A stretch of DNA of 64,000 bases from Gonatopus flavifemur (Eukaryota; Arthropoda; Insecta; Hymenoptera; Dryinidae). Each line of letters opens with the position of its first letter. The stretch's first letter is position 1. A model generated the notes under the pieces. The model did no database searches, was not told where the DNA came from, and saw nothing but the letters and a program-made list of their open reading frames with translations. Positions 1 to 10,608 of this stretch are shown piece after piece. A program made the position numbers and the translations under genes. The stretch is taken from contig JAFFJZ010000009.1 of the NCBI GenBank assembly GCA_018340375.1, positions 11,362,501 to 11,426,500 on the forward strand, read 5' to 3'.

Positions 1-546
1 CCTCCAGCCTTTTTTCTATCTCTTCGAGTCGAGCTTCTATTACTCTACTCTCTGCCATTTGTGTTCCTCCCTTCGTCCTCATTTCCCCCCCTTCTTCCCC
101 CTTTTCTTTCTCCTCTCTTTCTCTAATCATTCTTTCTAACTCTTCTACTTTGTCTTTTAGTTTCTCTAATTTTTTTTTTCCTCTTTATTATCCTGATTTT
201 GTTTCTCTACCTCATTCAGTCTTCCTTTAATCTCTTCTCTTTCTAATCTCCATACCTCCTCTACACTTCTCTGTTTTTCGCTTATCCTCTCCAGCTCTTT
301 TCTCATCCCTCCATAACCTTTCTCTATTTTATCTAATTTCTCATTCATTCTCCCCATACTAATCCCCAACTGCCGCGTCATCTCTAATAATTCCTTCTTC
401 TCTTCTGATTCCTTCCTCCTCTTTTCTTTCGGAGATCTCACTATCTTATCTTTCCTCCCAAAAACCATTGACTCCTCCCATTCTTCTACTTCATCTCTCT
501 CCCTCTTCCAAAAATCTTTGATCCCTCCCACACTCCCACTCCTCAA
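1..546 (-). pseudogene. LINE ORF1-like coiled-coil protein, frameshifted, runs off the window edge
   Basis: Read on the minus strand from 546, this encodes a very charged protein rich in K, E and R with heptad-like spacing, typical of the coiled-coil part of insect non-LTR retrotransposon ORF1 proteins. The first reading frame ends at 166, just after a run of A (T at 170-179 on the plus strand). A one-base shift there restores an open coiled-coil frame that passes through an internal Met at 58-56 and continues past base 1. I therefore read one ORF1 with a homopolymer indel rather than two genes. No zinc knuckles are visible in the part present. The family call rests on composition, not on a diagnostic motif, so it is tentative. 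Confidence 0.5.
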
Positions 547-1015
547 TCTTTCTCACTTCTCCGCGTTACTTCGTCTCCCTCTTCTCCCCCCGTCTCCTCT
601 CCGCCAACACTTCCTGTTCGCGTCGACCACACTATCTTCTCTACCTCTCCGCCTGATGTCGCCACTATCCACTTAACTACTCTTCTCTCTACCTTACCTT
701 CTCGCCTACTTTCCTCAACTACCTACTTTCACCGCTCACTCCTATATGTCTCCACTTACTCCCTCCTTCTCTCTTATAACCTACTCCTTTTCCCTCTACC
801 TCTTCTCTGTCACGTTTCCACCCACTAAAATCTTTTTTTTTTATCTGCTCCCACCCTCTTTTCACTACCAAATTTCACCTATTTCACCTATATTTCCATC
901 AACTTTTCACCTCACACCACCAACACTTTTTCCTGTTCCTTTTTCTCCTACAATTCCACTTTTGCTACACACCTGTCATTTATCAACTCCTGACTCGCAC
1001 TTGTCACCTGGCTCA
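547..1015 (-). other. Purine-rich (minus strand) leader upstream of the LINE ORF1
   Basis: The plus strand is almost pure C/T here, so the minus strand is purine-rich, in continuity with the ORF1 reading frame. It is best explained as the 5' untranslated part of the same LINE. The open frame on the plus strand at 746-1039 is a low-complexity Ser/Pro/Phe/Leu translation of this tract and is not supported as a gene. Confidence 0.4.
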
Positions 1016-1162
1016 TGCGGCAATGCGATGAGTGCATAGGTTGATATTCTTATTCCAAGGAGGTCCACGGAATGAACTGGTGAAACTTCTTGTGATCAAT
1101 ACGTCATCGGTGCTCATGCGCTAGTTCCTGGATTTTTTTTTCCCTCTGTGATGGAACAGCGT

Positions 1163-1240
1163 GTTAGGATAGCTTAGAGGTCAAGTAGGTTAGTGTTATA
1201 GGTCGTTAACTTCGGTAAGAGTTCAAATCCTCTTCCGGTG
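1163..1240 (+). repeat. Possible tRNA-like (Pol III) SINE head
   Basis: TAGCTTAGAGG at 1170-1180 resembles an A box and GAGTTCAAATCC at 1219-1230 resembles a B box, in the right order about 50 bp apart. The sequence does not fold into a full cloverleaf (the T loop has 8 nt and the acceptor stem does not pair), so it is not a tRNA gene. A diverged tRNA-derived SINE promoter is the likeliest reading. Bases 1241-1640 hold nothing else I can recognise. Confidence 0.25.
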
Positions 1241-1648
1241 GGAACAAGTTCATCCTCACTTCCAAGTGGAATGCGGAAATATAGGTGTTCACAAATTCAT
1301 AGAATGTATCGAATGTTTGAATTAATTCGAGATGATTGTCATTTTATTTTCGCTCCAGTTGTTGATGAATCGGATATTGAATTTCAAGTGAATTGTTTTT
1401 CCACATGCGGAACGGAACCTGAAAAATCCAATTCTCGAATTGCGGAAAATTGATGAAATCGTATGTTCCATTGAACCTTGAAGTTGACCTGAGTGAGTCG
1501 ATTATTGAAATATAGAAACAATACTAGTCATTGAATGCGTTTGTTCAGGAATGATGCATATAGATGATGTTAAGTTTCATTTCCAAAATTTACGAGAGAA
1601 GAACACATAGTAGGTTGGAAGCAGTCGTAAGTAGAATTTTTTTTAGGT

Positions 1649-2270
1649 TTATTTAGTTTTTCCGATTAGGGGAAAATAGAAATCTACACTAACTTTCATC
1701 ACTTTATACGCATTTGTCATACTGAAATTTTCCCTCGCTTTCCCCAGAACGATTCGTCCTGCTGCATCGAATTCCAGTCGAACATTTGCTTGCATTGGAC
1801 AATCAACGGATCCCAAAGTTATCAGAAGGAAAAAGTTTTTCTGGAATAGATAATCAAGTTTAACATCCAATACTTGATGCATTTGTACATGTATTAAGTT
1901 TTCACCAAGATTGTTTGTTTTTTATGATTATTTCCTTATGATTTATCAAAATCTGTTGGAGTATCCACAGTTCCGAATGGCGAAGGTAGCCCCATTCTTC
2001 CTCAGATGATGGTTTCATGGTTTTCATTGATTGTTTAGATGAAATCATCATCCTTCTGAGAGCATCTGTTTTATTTTTCATAACGTTCTGAAGACTACGT
2101 TTCACATTATCCATTTTGTTATGAAGTATTTTCATATGTATATTCATTGTTTTGGTAACATAATCAGCTATGATTTCTGAGAAAAAATGAAATGGTAATC
2201 ATCACTTACCGAATATAATATTCACATGCTCAATATTTTTGATTGAAAATGTATAATTCTCCATTTCGCT
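1649..2270 (-). CDS. Unrecognised small open region with a possible 33-nt intron
   Basis: On the minus strand an ATG near 2258 opens a frame ending at a G at 2210, followed by GTAAGTG. A pyrimidine-rich TTTTTTCTCAG ends at 2177. Removing this 33-nt segment eliminates an in-frame TGA and joins to a Lys/Met-rich frame running to about 1902. A further open stretch lies at 1882-1649. I recognise no domain. An intron this short is below what insects usually splice, so the pattern may be chance or a transposon relic. Confidence 0.2.
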
Positions 2271-2588
2271 CTATTTCCATCGAAGTATACAAAGCTTGTG
2301 ATTCTGGATGACTTCCCTGGCGAATCCAATCATACCGAAATTTTCAGTATTTTATGAGTATAATTTTAGTATGGTATACAATCCGTATAAATCTAGTAGT
2401 AATTCAGTAAAATAGCAAGTTGTGATGAAAAGTGAATTGAAAACATACCGTATGCGCGTTAAATTGTTGTACTTGAGGTATATCGAAATATTCCTAATCA
2501 TTCGGCATTTATTCCGTACGAATTCTGTATGAATCCTCCATGCCCAATTATTGCCGAAAACGTATCAAACTCCGGTATATTTTTAGTA
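2271..2588. repeat. AT-rich repeat that received the mariner insertion
   Basis: The words GTATAAT and GGTAT recur on both sides of the mariner (2340-2588 and 3875-3970), suggesting that both flanks belong to one older AT-rich repeat split by the insertion. No coding sequence is visible. Confidence 0.3.
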
Positions 2589-3872
2589 CCAGGTGTACCG
2601 GTATGAAGTGAGCGTTAAGATATAAATGTGTCGATAGGGAACATTTGTTGTGAACGAGCCTTAATTTTTGTTCTGTTTGGTTGATATGACGTATGTCAAA
2701 CATATTCAATGAACATCAAGTCGTTGAACAAACAACATCATATTTTCTCATCGTGTTAAAAATGTCGAATTTTGTACCAGAAAGTGTGATTTGCGGGAAG
2801 CACTAATTTTTTGTTTCCATTTGAGGAAAAGTGCTGCAGAGTCGCATCGAATGCTCGTCAAGGCATGTGGTGATCATGCTCCATCAGAAGCAACATGCAG
2901 AAGATGGTTTCAACGATTCAGGGACAATGACTTTGATGTGAGAAATGAAGAACGTGGGGGACCACCAAAAAAGTTCGGAGACGCCGAACTGCGAGCAATA
3001 TTCGATGAAAATGATACTTTGAGTCAAAGGCAAATCACAGCAATGTTAAGTAATGCGCAACAAACAATTCCTGACCGTTTGGGAGTTATGAGAGAGATCT
3101 AGAAGTGTGGAAAATGGGTGTCACATGAGTTGAATGGAAGACGGATGGAAAACCGAGAAACACTTGTGACATTTCGCTTCAAAGACACGAAAGAAAATCA
3201 GTTTTGCATCAAATCGTTACTAGCGATGGAGAGTGGATTGATTCGAGGAATCCTGTACAGAGAAAATCATGAGTCAATCCGGGACAACCAACAACATGGA
3301 CTGCGAAACTAGATCGATCCGGCAAGGAGGCAATGCTCTGTGTTTGGTGGGACCAAAAAGGTGTGGTGCATCATGAGTTCCTAAAACCTGGTGAAACTGT
3401 TAATATTGATCGCTACAGACAACAAATGATCAATTTGAACCATTCATTGATTGAGAAACGACCAGAATGGGCCAGAAGACCCGGCAAAGTAATTTTATCA
3501 CACGACAATGCACCTGCACAAAAAGCGAAACCAGTTCAGGATACAATCAAAGCACTTGGCTGGGAGCTGCTATCCCACCCGCCGTATTCACCTGACTTGG
3601 CTCCTTCCGACCAGCATTTGTTTTCATCGATGGGAGACACATTGGCTGAGCAGCACTTAGATTCCTACGAAGAAGTCGAAAATTGGGTGTCTGATCGGTT
3701 TGCTTCAAAGACGAACATTTCTATTGGCGCGGTATCCACAAATCTCCAGGAAGGTGGTCAAAATGTGTGAAGAACAATGGTCAATACATTGAATTGATTT
3801 TTTTTACTTTCCCATCCGCAATGAGTGTTTCATTTTTACAAAAGAACGCTCATTCCATACTGGTACACCTGG
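2589..3872 (+). mobile_element. mariner-type DNA transposon, complete but dead copy
   Basis: Both termini are visible. The left end starts CCAGGTGTACC at 2589 and the right end is its inverted complement finishing at 3872. About 28 bp match with a few differences. TA dinucleotides flank both ends (2587-2588 and 3873-3874), as expected for mariner target-site duplications. The length of 1284 bp is normal for the family. The internal gene is broken by frameshifts and stops, so this copy can only be a fossil or be moved in trans. Confidence 0.93.
2762..3770 (+). pseudogene. mariner transposase (D34D), inactivated
   Basis: The start is the ATG at 2762, which begins a typical mariner N-terminus. 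A frameshift near 2780 moves the reading to the long frame at 2791-3102, which has the helix-turn-helix region with RWFQRFRDNDFDV. A stop at 3100-3102 and further shifts follow. The first catalytic Asp is in TSDGEW, codon 3225-3227, where the family normally has GDEKW, and an in-frame TGA lies shortly after it. The last frame (3333-3770) keeps HDNAP and YSPDLAPSD. Exactly 34 residues separate the two Asp residues, which defines D34D mariners. The enzyme would cut and paste DNA at TA sites, but this copy cannot make a full-length protein. Confidence 0.9.
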
Positions 3873-4441
3873 TATAAATCCAGTTTGATTTCGGGAACGG
3901 TATCATTTGAGTATAATTGAGGTATGAGAAATTTACAAATACACTGGATCATGTCAGTATAATCACGGTATGATCACGTTTGCTAGGGTCTATGTATCAA
4001 GAATCATTTCGGACTTCAGATTATTTGATTTTATGTTTACAGTATCTGAAAATTTTATACAGGATGGTCCATTTGAAGTGATAGGGGAGACTGGGGCAGG
4101 TTGGCGGGCGGGGCAGGTTGACGGGTTGCGTTTTTTTCTAACGGTAATTGTTTCTCAGCGTTATCCCTCGGATATTTTATAAGCTTCAATGAACCGCGTC
4201 ATGTCACAAAGTTTCACTATGATTGATAAACAAAGTCATTTCATAAACTGACTTATGTGTTCTTGAGTGAAAAAAGTAAAAAATTCTATTATTCTTTATA
4301 AGCTTATTCTGACTGTTCGGAGATTGGAATTAATGTGAGTATTGAACTTACACAGTCTTCAACCCCTCCTGTGAAGATATAAACCCTATATAATATCATA
4401 GTTTTTAACCTTATCCGAAGAATCTCATTTGGATACAGAAA

Positions 4442-4515
4442 GTGAGGTTGGGGCACGTTGGCGGGTTTCTTATGGGGCACGTTGGTGGGTTTCTTATGGG
4501 AGACATTGGCGGTTG
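4442..4515 (+). promoter_or_regulatory. Subterminal repeats of the pogo terminal word
   Basis: GGGGCACGTTGGCGGGTTTC occurs at about 4450, is followed by a second near-identical copy ending GGTGGGTTTC, and then by GACATTGGCGG. All resemble the terminal GGGGCAGGTTGGCGG, which is itself repeated at 4114-4128. Such copies are likely transposase-binding sites. They lie 30-110 bp before the start codon, so bound transposase could also affect transcription (inference). Confidence 0.6.
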
Positions 4516-4549
4516 TTTCCCAATATTCAAACAAATCATTTTTCAGAAA

Positions 4550-6775
4550 ATGGTTCGGAACTATAGAAGAAAAACAAATAGGGGAAATATCGACATCAAT
4601 ACATTGGAAGAAGCATTAGTGGATGTGAAAATTCACAGGGGAACCTTCAAAGAGACATCTGATAAATATAAAATTCCTCTCAGAACATTAGAAAGACATG
4701 CTCAAAAAGTCAATCTACAAGAATTAATAGCTACGCACGACATTACAAACATGCAACCTCCGCAACCGAAAAACCGCGGCAGTTATGCGCGTAATTTTCA
4801 GGTAATTGTCACAATATTATTTTATATAAGTTCATAAACATCTGATAATCGATATTCAATTGAAATGTTCAACTCTTCCGAATTCTTGGATTGAAATTCC
4901 ACTGTTTGAGCAACTAGCAGGGAACCTGTATGATTTTCGAGTAAAATATTCATCCTGTTAAAATGAAAGCTTGAAATTTAATGAGAGAATGTCACGATCA
5001 CTACAGTTTCGAAGTGGATTTTTCACTTCGCAAAAGTGAAATCCCTAGTTGAAAAAAATTCATCGATTTTCGTCAAATCTCACTGAGTCTTGCCAAATTT
5101 TATCAAATCTCGGACAATGTTTTGACCAAATCTCATCCGGCGATTTGTCAATGGGATTCTGTGAGGAAAATGAATTTTCTCAACATGAATCTAGTTGAAT
5201 CTCGTCAAATCTCACTGAATTTAGGACAATGATCTAACCAAATCTGATGAAATTTACTCGTCAGATTCAGTGGATTCTTTTAACCAGGAATATCATTCGA
5301 AAAGAGTGAAAAATTCATTTGAATTGGATGGGTCCTCTTGTCACTGGGAATGGAGTGAAATCGTCAGATTCTCATTCTCCACAGTTCAGAGAACACTATT
5401 CCCAGTACTATCAATATGCTTTCAGATTTTTACTGACGCTGAAGAAACACCAATGATGGAATATATACTGAAAGCAGCGGATATTTACTTCGGCCTCTCA
5501 ATCAGTGACGTTCGTAAACTGGCTCTCACTTACGCTCAATCCTTAGATAAAGTACCATCTGCATGGGCCAAAAATCAGAAAGCCGGATCAGATTGGTATT
5601 ATGGATTTATGAAGAGACATCCAAATTTGTCTCTCCGAACTCCTGAGGCAACAAGTTTGGCTAGAGCGTCAGGCTTTAATAAACATTCTGTTGATGAATT
5701 TTACAATAATCTCGAGGTTGTATTGAAACGCCATAGTTTTATTCCAGCTGATATTTGGAATTGTGACGAGACCGGGGTCACAACAGTTCAAAAACCTAAT
5801 CGCGTCATTCTCAGAAGAGGGTTTAAGCAAGTGGGAAGGATCACATCAGCCGAAAGAGGCGAACTAGTAACGCTCATGGTAGCTGTATCTGCAAGTGGGT
5901 CTTCCATTCCACCATTTTTTGTGTTCCCTCGCGCAAAATGTCGTGACCATTTTCTAACAGACGCACCTATTGGTAGCGTTGGTTGTGCAAATCCATCTGG
6001 TTGGATGAAAGAAATTAATTTCGTACAATTTTTGGAACACTTTGTCAGGAATACAAAATGTTCAAAAGAAAAGCCAGTCCTCCTCCTTCTTGACAACCAC
6101 TCGTCCCACTCATCAGTGCCAGGCCTTGATTACGCTAGAGACAATGGCATTGTAATGCTTTCTTTCCCACCGCATTGTAGTCACAAATTGCAAATTCTCG
6201 ATGTTTCTGTGTATGGTCCATTGAAAAGATTTATAAATCAGGGAATTGATGATTGGATGACCGCTCATCCAGGTATAACAATGTCCATGTATGACATTCC
6301 TGGCATTATAAAAGTAGCTCTTCCCAAAGCTTGCACACCATCTAACATCATGGCTGGCTTCAAAAAAACAGGAATCATGCCATTCAATAAAGAAAATTTT
6401 TCTGGACAAGACTTCCTACCGTCGTATGTAACCGATAGGTCCGATCCATCGATTGATTCCACGCCTTCAACTCCTACGCCAATTTGTTCGATACCCACAT
6501 CATCGACACATCTTTCTTTACAGCAAAATGAACCTTCTTTTGAGATTGAAGAGGATATTGAAAAACAAATTGAAAAATTGATACCACTACCAAAGGCGGG
6601 ACCAAGGAAGGCCACGAGAACATCAACACGTAAAAGGAAAACCGAAATCTTAACAAATAGTCCAGTGAGGAATGCATTGTCTGAATTAGCAAGTAAGGTA
6701 GCTGAAAGGAAACAGAAAAAAGAAGAAAATATGAAAAAACGTTTGAAAAAAAATGTGAAGCAGAAATCAAAATAG
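4550..6775 (+). CDS. pogo-like transposase, two exons (4550-4801, 5426-6775), 533 aa
   Basis: Exon 1 starts at the ATG at 4550 (MVRNYRRK) and encodes a Psq-type helix-turn-helix of 84 codons, ending CAG then GTAATT. The 624-bp intron (4802-5425) ends TTTCAG. Splicing is phase 0 and joins NFQ to IFTDAEE without breaking the frame. Exon 2 gives a CENP-B-type DNA-binding domain (about residues 85-155) and a DDE_1 catalytic core. D198 lies in CDETG, D307 in LLLDNHSSH and D343 in HKLQILDV, so the spacing is DD35D. The C-terminus (from about residue 480) is Lys/Arg-rich and could be a nuclear signal. The open frame upstream of the ATG consists of terminal-repeat-like words and is probably not translated. 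A possible acceptor (TTTTTCAG at 4539-4546) just before the ATG could join a 5' non-coding exon. The protein would cut the element at its termini and insert it at TA. Confidence 0.88.
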
Positions 6776-6928
6776 ATTGCAAAATTTTATCAGCAACGTT
6801 ATTATTATGAAGGTTTATATTTCAGTTTCATTTTTGAATGATTAGTGTAGAATAAAATATTCTGTTTTCGTTCTCAATACTCTTTATATCGATATGTATA
6901 CATAATTATCTCCATAAATTTTCTTTTA

Positions 6929-6976
6929 ATTCCACCGCCAACTTGCCCCATCATAGGGGCAGATTGGCGGATATGT
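6929..6976 (-). promoter_or_regulatory. Subterminal repeats near the pogo right end
   Basis: An inverted CCGCCAACTTGCCCC is followed within a few bases by a direct GGGGCAGATTGGCGG, both variants of the terminal word. Together with the left-hand copies they give multiple binding-site-like words at both ends. Confidence 0.55.
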
Positions 6977-7159
6977 TGGGTTCTACTTCTTTCATTTATC
7001 GTATCTCTGCTATTTTATTTCAGGTAACTAATTCTATGGTGATTTTTAGTTGAAGGTTGAACCTTCGAAACTGGCGAATATTGAATTCCTAACACGATTC
7101 CAAATATGTAAAAAAAATTGGCAAAAGTTTTTACCGCCAACCTGCCCCAGTCTCCCCTA

Positions 7160-7643
7160 TAGTCGAACATCTCGGAAACTAGTGGAGATGGAAAAAAATG
7201 TTCCAGGTAAAAAGTTCAGGGTTCCAAGGGAGAAGTATGATGCTGACCTTGAAAAATCCCTCAGAGGTCATTTTGAAGGTTATTTAGGGGTCGAGATGGT
7301 TTTTTTGGATGGGACTCCCCTTTTTTATCATGACATGGGAAAGCTGGTTCCAAACCCTTTACGAAACAATGGTCATGGACCCCTTTCCGCCCATTGGGGT
7401 GCAAGGCATGGACCGTCGAAGTTATTGAACTACTCTTAGCGCTACCCAGGAACAACGACGTGGACGTGGTAGTTCTCTGTTCCCTCCGGAGTGCTTGATT
7501 ATCGTGAGTCCCCTTGCCTCTCACATGAGCGGTGCTTGATGCTGTTACAATAATTGCTCGAAGTTACCCCCCTCTGCCTGGATACATAATCCTGGTATGT
7601 TGGCACAAACAGTGCGGATGCGATCGATCATGTCCTCCCTTAT
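7160..7643 (-). repeat. Inner part of the left inverted end, holding an inverted copy of the transposase 3' end
   Basis: This segment is the reverse complement of 9134-9660, with scattered substitutions and one gap of about 45 bp (9177-9221 is missing here). Because 9134-9270 encodes the transposase C-terminus, bases 7594-7643 are an inverted duplicate of coding sequence, not ordinary terminal repeat. Homology stops abruptly at 7644. From 7644 to 8226 I see only AT-rich sequence upstream of the transposase. Confidence 0.8.
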
Positions 7644-8226
7644 TCACAAGAAAACTTCCAAATTTTTTTGGTCAATCTACGGGGAAAGTTTTTACAGTGT
7701 AACTCTCTTTGGTGAATTCTCTGGAAGCTCGGAGGATTTTTGTATCCGTTCGAATGTGTATCCTAATCGACGTTATGTGGTATGGTAAATACTTCCAATG
7801 TTTCCAGCAACCTTTCAACAATTTTTGAGAGTCGATGCTCATTCATAACCCTCATTGAAACAAATGGAATAATTTATCCGATTTGAAACGCGATAATCGT
7901 AATAAATCGTACACATTACTGCCAACCATAATGAGCAGAGACTCAGTGTTCCTGTTCCTTTATGTTTACGTTTTTCTTTCCCAATGAAATTAACTCTCAT
8001 CTGCATTGAAATCAGTCCCGATCTTCGAAGGAAAGCGATGAACAAGAATACATAAACAAACAGAAACATCGAATTTCTGTTTATTATGGTTGGTTATGTG
8101 GATGATTACGGAAATACGTGATCATTTAAACACTGGTTCTAAACTGAGACCGTCACAATCGTTTTCTCCTTTGCATATTCAATCATTTACATTTATCAAT
8201 TTATTCCATCTGATTCAATCGAAGAA

Positions 8227-9270
8227 ATGAATCACTATCCACCCTCTGAAATTCTTGATATGATGCTTGTGCTTGGCTCATGTCACAATAATTACAACGG
8301 AGCCGCAAGAGTTCACCGGGATCGGTATCCCGATCACCACATCGCACACCCCACGACCATCCATCGACTCGAATTGAGGGCTCGACGAGGAGTATTGCAG
8401 CGAGATCTAAGACATCACCGGTACGATGAGAATGATATCCGTGCACTCACCATATTGGGACTTATCCACTTGGACTTGGTCATGTTAGTAGCAGATCGTT
8501 GGCACGAATAACTGGTATACCCCGGATTACTGTTTCGAGAATCTTGAAGCATGTCAAATATCGACCATACCACATTACGTTAACTTAAGCTCTCACTCCA
8601 AACGACATTAGAGTTCGAATTAGATTCTGCAACTGGGCACGAGCAAGGCTGGTTGACGATCCTCAATTCTTCGACTATGTAATGTTCTCCGACGAAGCAT
8701 CTCTTCAGAGCACTGGGCATTTGAATAGACACAACTCTTATTACTCGTCGGATGTCAATCCGCATCGGTATCGAGCAATCGACAACCAACATCGTTGGAG
8801 CGTAAATGTGTGGTGCGGGATCGTCAATGGCTATTTAGTCGGTCCACATTCTTTCAACGGCACTTTGAACGGCCCCATGTTTCTGGAATTTCTGGCGGAT
8901 CATTTACCAGGCTCGCTTGAGGATCTGGATTTACAAACAAGGCAGAGAATGTGGGTCCAACTAGATGGAGCGCCACCCCATTACGCATTGATCGAGAGAC
9001 TACCTTGATCATCATTTCCCGGCAAGGTGGATTGGACGAGGTGGGCCAGTTGCGTGACCTCCACGCTCACCCGACTTTTTCTTGTGGGGATTTCTGAAAG
9101 ACGAAGTATTCAAGGCCCAACCAACAACGAGGGGGGACATGATCGATCGCATCCGCACTGTTTGTGCCAACATACCGCGATCAGTGTTTCTGAAGACGGT
9201 TACAAATTTTCGGCGGAGACTGGGATTATGTATCCAGGCAGAGGGGGCAACTCCGAGCAATTATTGTAAG
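8227..9270 (+). pseudogene. IS630/Tc3-like transposase with DUF4817-type N-terminus, broken
   Basis: The first frame, from the ATG at 8227, encodes an N-terminal helix-turn-helix module starting NHYPPSEILDMMLV. It stops in a frameshifted stretch near 8510. The catalytic part continues at 8682 with FSDEA (first acidic residue), then NVWCGIVNGYLVGPH and QLDGAPPHYA (second Asp). The segment that should carry the third acidic residue has a short deletion: PPRS is followed directly by PDFFLWGFLKDE, with the usual intervening residues missing. The C-terminal frame ends about 9270. Such proteins are multi-copy in insects. Several frameshifts, a stop near 9007 and the deletion make this copy inactive. 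Its last 140 bp are also part of the inverted ends. Confidence 0.8.
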
Positions 9271-9681
9271 AGCATCAATCACCCCTCATATGAGAGACAA
9301 GGGGACTCACAATAATCAAGCACTCCGGAGAGAGCAGAGAACTACCACGTCCACGTCGTTGTTCCTGTGTAGCGCTAAGAGTAGTTCATCAATAACTTCG
9401 ACGGTCTATACCTCGCACCCCAATGGGCGGAAAGGGGTCCATGACCAGTGTTTCGTGAAGGGTTTGAAACCAGCTTTCCCATGCCATGATGAAAAAATGG
9501 GAGTCTCATTCGAAAAAACCATCTTGACCCCTAAATGACCTTCAAAATGACCTTTGAGGGATTTTTCAAGGTCAGCATCATACTCCCCCCTTGGAGCCCT
9601 CAACTTTTCATCTGGAACATTTTTTCCATTTCCACTAATTTCCGAGAGATTTGACTATATCACTTCAAATGGACCACTCTG
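9134..9681 (+). repeat. Right inverted end of the IS630-like element
   Basis: Inverted match of 7643-7160 plus 4083-4060. It begins inside the transposase C-terminal coding region and runs to the terminus CTTCAAATGGACCACTCTG at 9681, followed by TA. Confidence 0.8.
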
Positions 9682-9683
9682 TA

Positions 9684-10608
9684 TATTATGATAATAAATG
9701 ATAACATCCAATCATCATTGATTGAAATAATACATCCTTATTTTTTATACGAAAGTACTGGAGTTGATTGTTTTACAGTTGTGGCAGCACTTCTGAGTAC
9801 GATATCTAACGCAGTGCCTACTCTTCCATCATTTCGTGGGTTATCAACCTCTGAATCTGAATCTGAATTCAAGTTATCCTTTCGTATTGCATCTATTGCA
9901 GAATATAATATTGATTCTACGTAGAAATTTTGCAAAATGTTGAGCATTTATACACCATTCCTTATTTCGGTACCTGATTTTCGTGTAGAGGAGAGAGGCA
10001 TATTTCCTATCCCAGATTCAGCTGAGCTAGTTGTGATAGTAACTGCTCGTTTTTTGCGTTGGCATTTTCATTGTTCTTTAGGAGGAATTTTTCAATTCTC
10101 AACATTTGATTGTTATGATGAGGATAACAAACCTATCGACAGAAGATATACATTGGTACACTGAGAGAAAGGAGCCATTGAGACGAGAAAATATATCGTC
10201 CAATGGTATCTACCCTGGTGGACCTGAGCGAGGGTGGAGCGAGGCAGAAGTGATGATCGCTTTGTGCGTTTTGGCGATGATAGAGTGAGGACAGTAGAAT
10301 GAGAATTTCTACGCAATGTGTTGACGTAGGAAGAAAAATAGAGAAAGATTCGGAGACTAGAGACTTTCATCTATCGATTGAGATATATATGAAGTAGGAA
10401 TTCGTTCATCAAAGTAGTAATAGCATCGATTGGAAATGAATGATTTCCTGGAGAGAACTCGGTGCGATCGTACGTTGGATGTGGAAGGCAGAAGACGGAG
10501 CTCGGACGGAGAATGGGGAGAGGATGGAGGGAGAAGGAGCCACGTCCACAAAAACCCTCGTCCGATGATACTTCGGCGAGGTTGGAGCCAGAGCAAAACA
10601 TGTGTTGT
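9684..10608. other. Non-coding stretch
   Basis: No recognisable gene. Small open frames exist on both strands but lack codon bias, domains or splice signals. A GA-rich patch lies at 10480-10550. Confidence 0.4.

Larger units (their letters stand above)
4084..7157 (+). mobile_element. pogo-like DNA transposon, complete and possibly intact
   Basis: Perfect 24-bp inverted termini beginning GGGGAGACTGGGGCAGGTTG are at 4084 and, inverted, end at 7157. TA duplications flank them at 4082-4083 and 7158-7159. The element is 3074 bp long. It carries one spliced transposase gene with no stop or frameshift that I can find. It interrupts the left inverted end of an IS630-like element, so it inserted later. 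Perfect termini and an open gene suggest recent arrival. Confidence 0.93.
4060..9681 (+). mobile_element. IS630/Tc-like transposon with ~0.5-kb inverted ends, split by a pogo insertion
   Basis: The left terminus CAGGATGGTCCATTTGAAG (4060) and the inverted right terminus ending at 9681 match almost exactly and are flanked by TA (4058-4059 and 9682-9683). The inverted ends run inward about 508 bp on the left (4060-4083 plus 7160-7643) and 548 bp on the right (9134-9681). The left end is interrupted by a complete pogo-like element. The transposase lies at 8227-9270. Without the insertion the element would be about 2.5 kb long. Confidence 0.85.

Noticed and set aside
746..1039. 97-codon plus-strand open frame
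   Set aside because: Low-complexity translation of a pyrimidine tract antisense to the LINE leader; no domain.
1163..1240. A tRNA gene
   Set aside because: A- and B-box-like words are present, but the acceptor and T stems do not pair properly.
4304..4534. Minus-strand frame with repeated HKKPANVP
   Set aside because: Created by the repeated pogo terminal words, not a gene.
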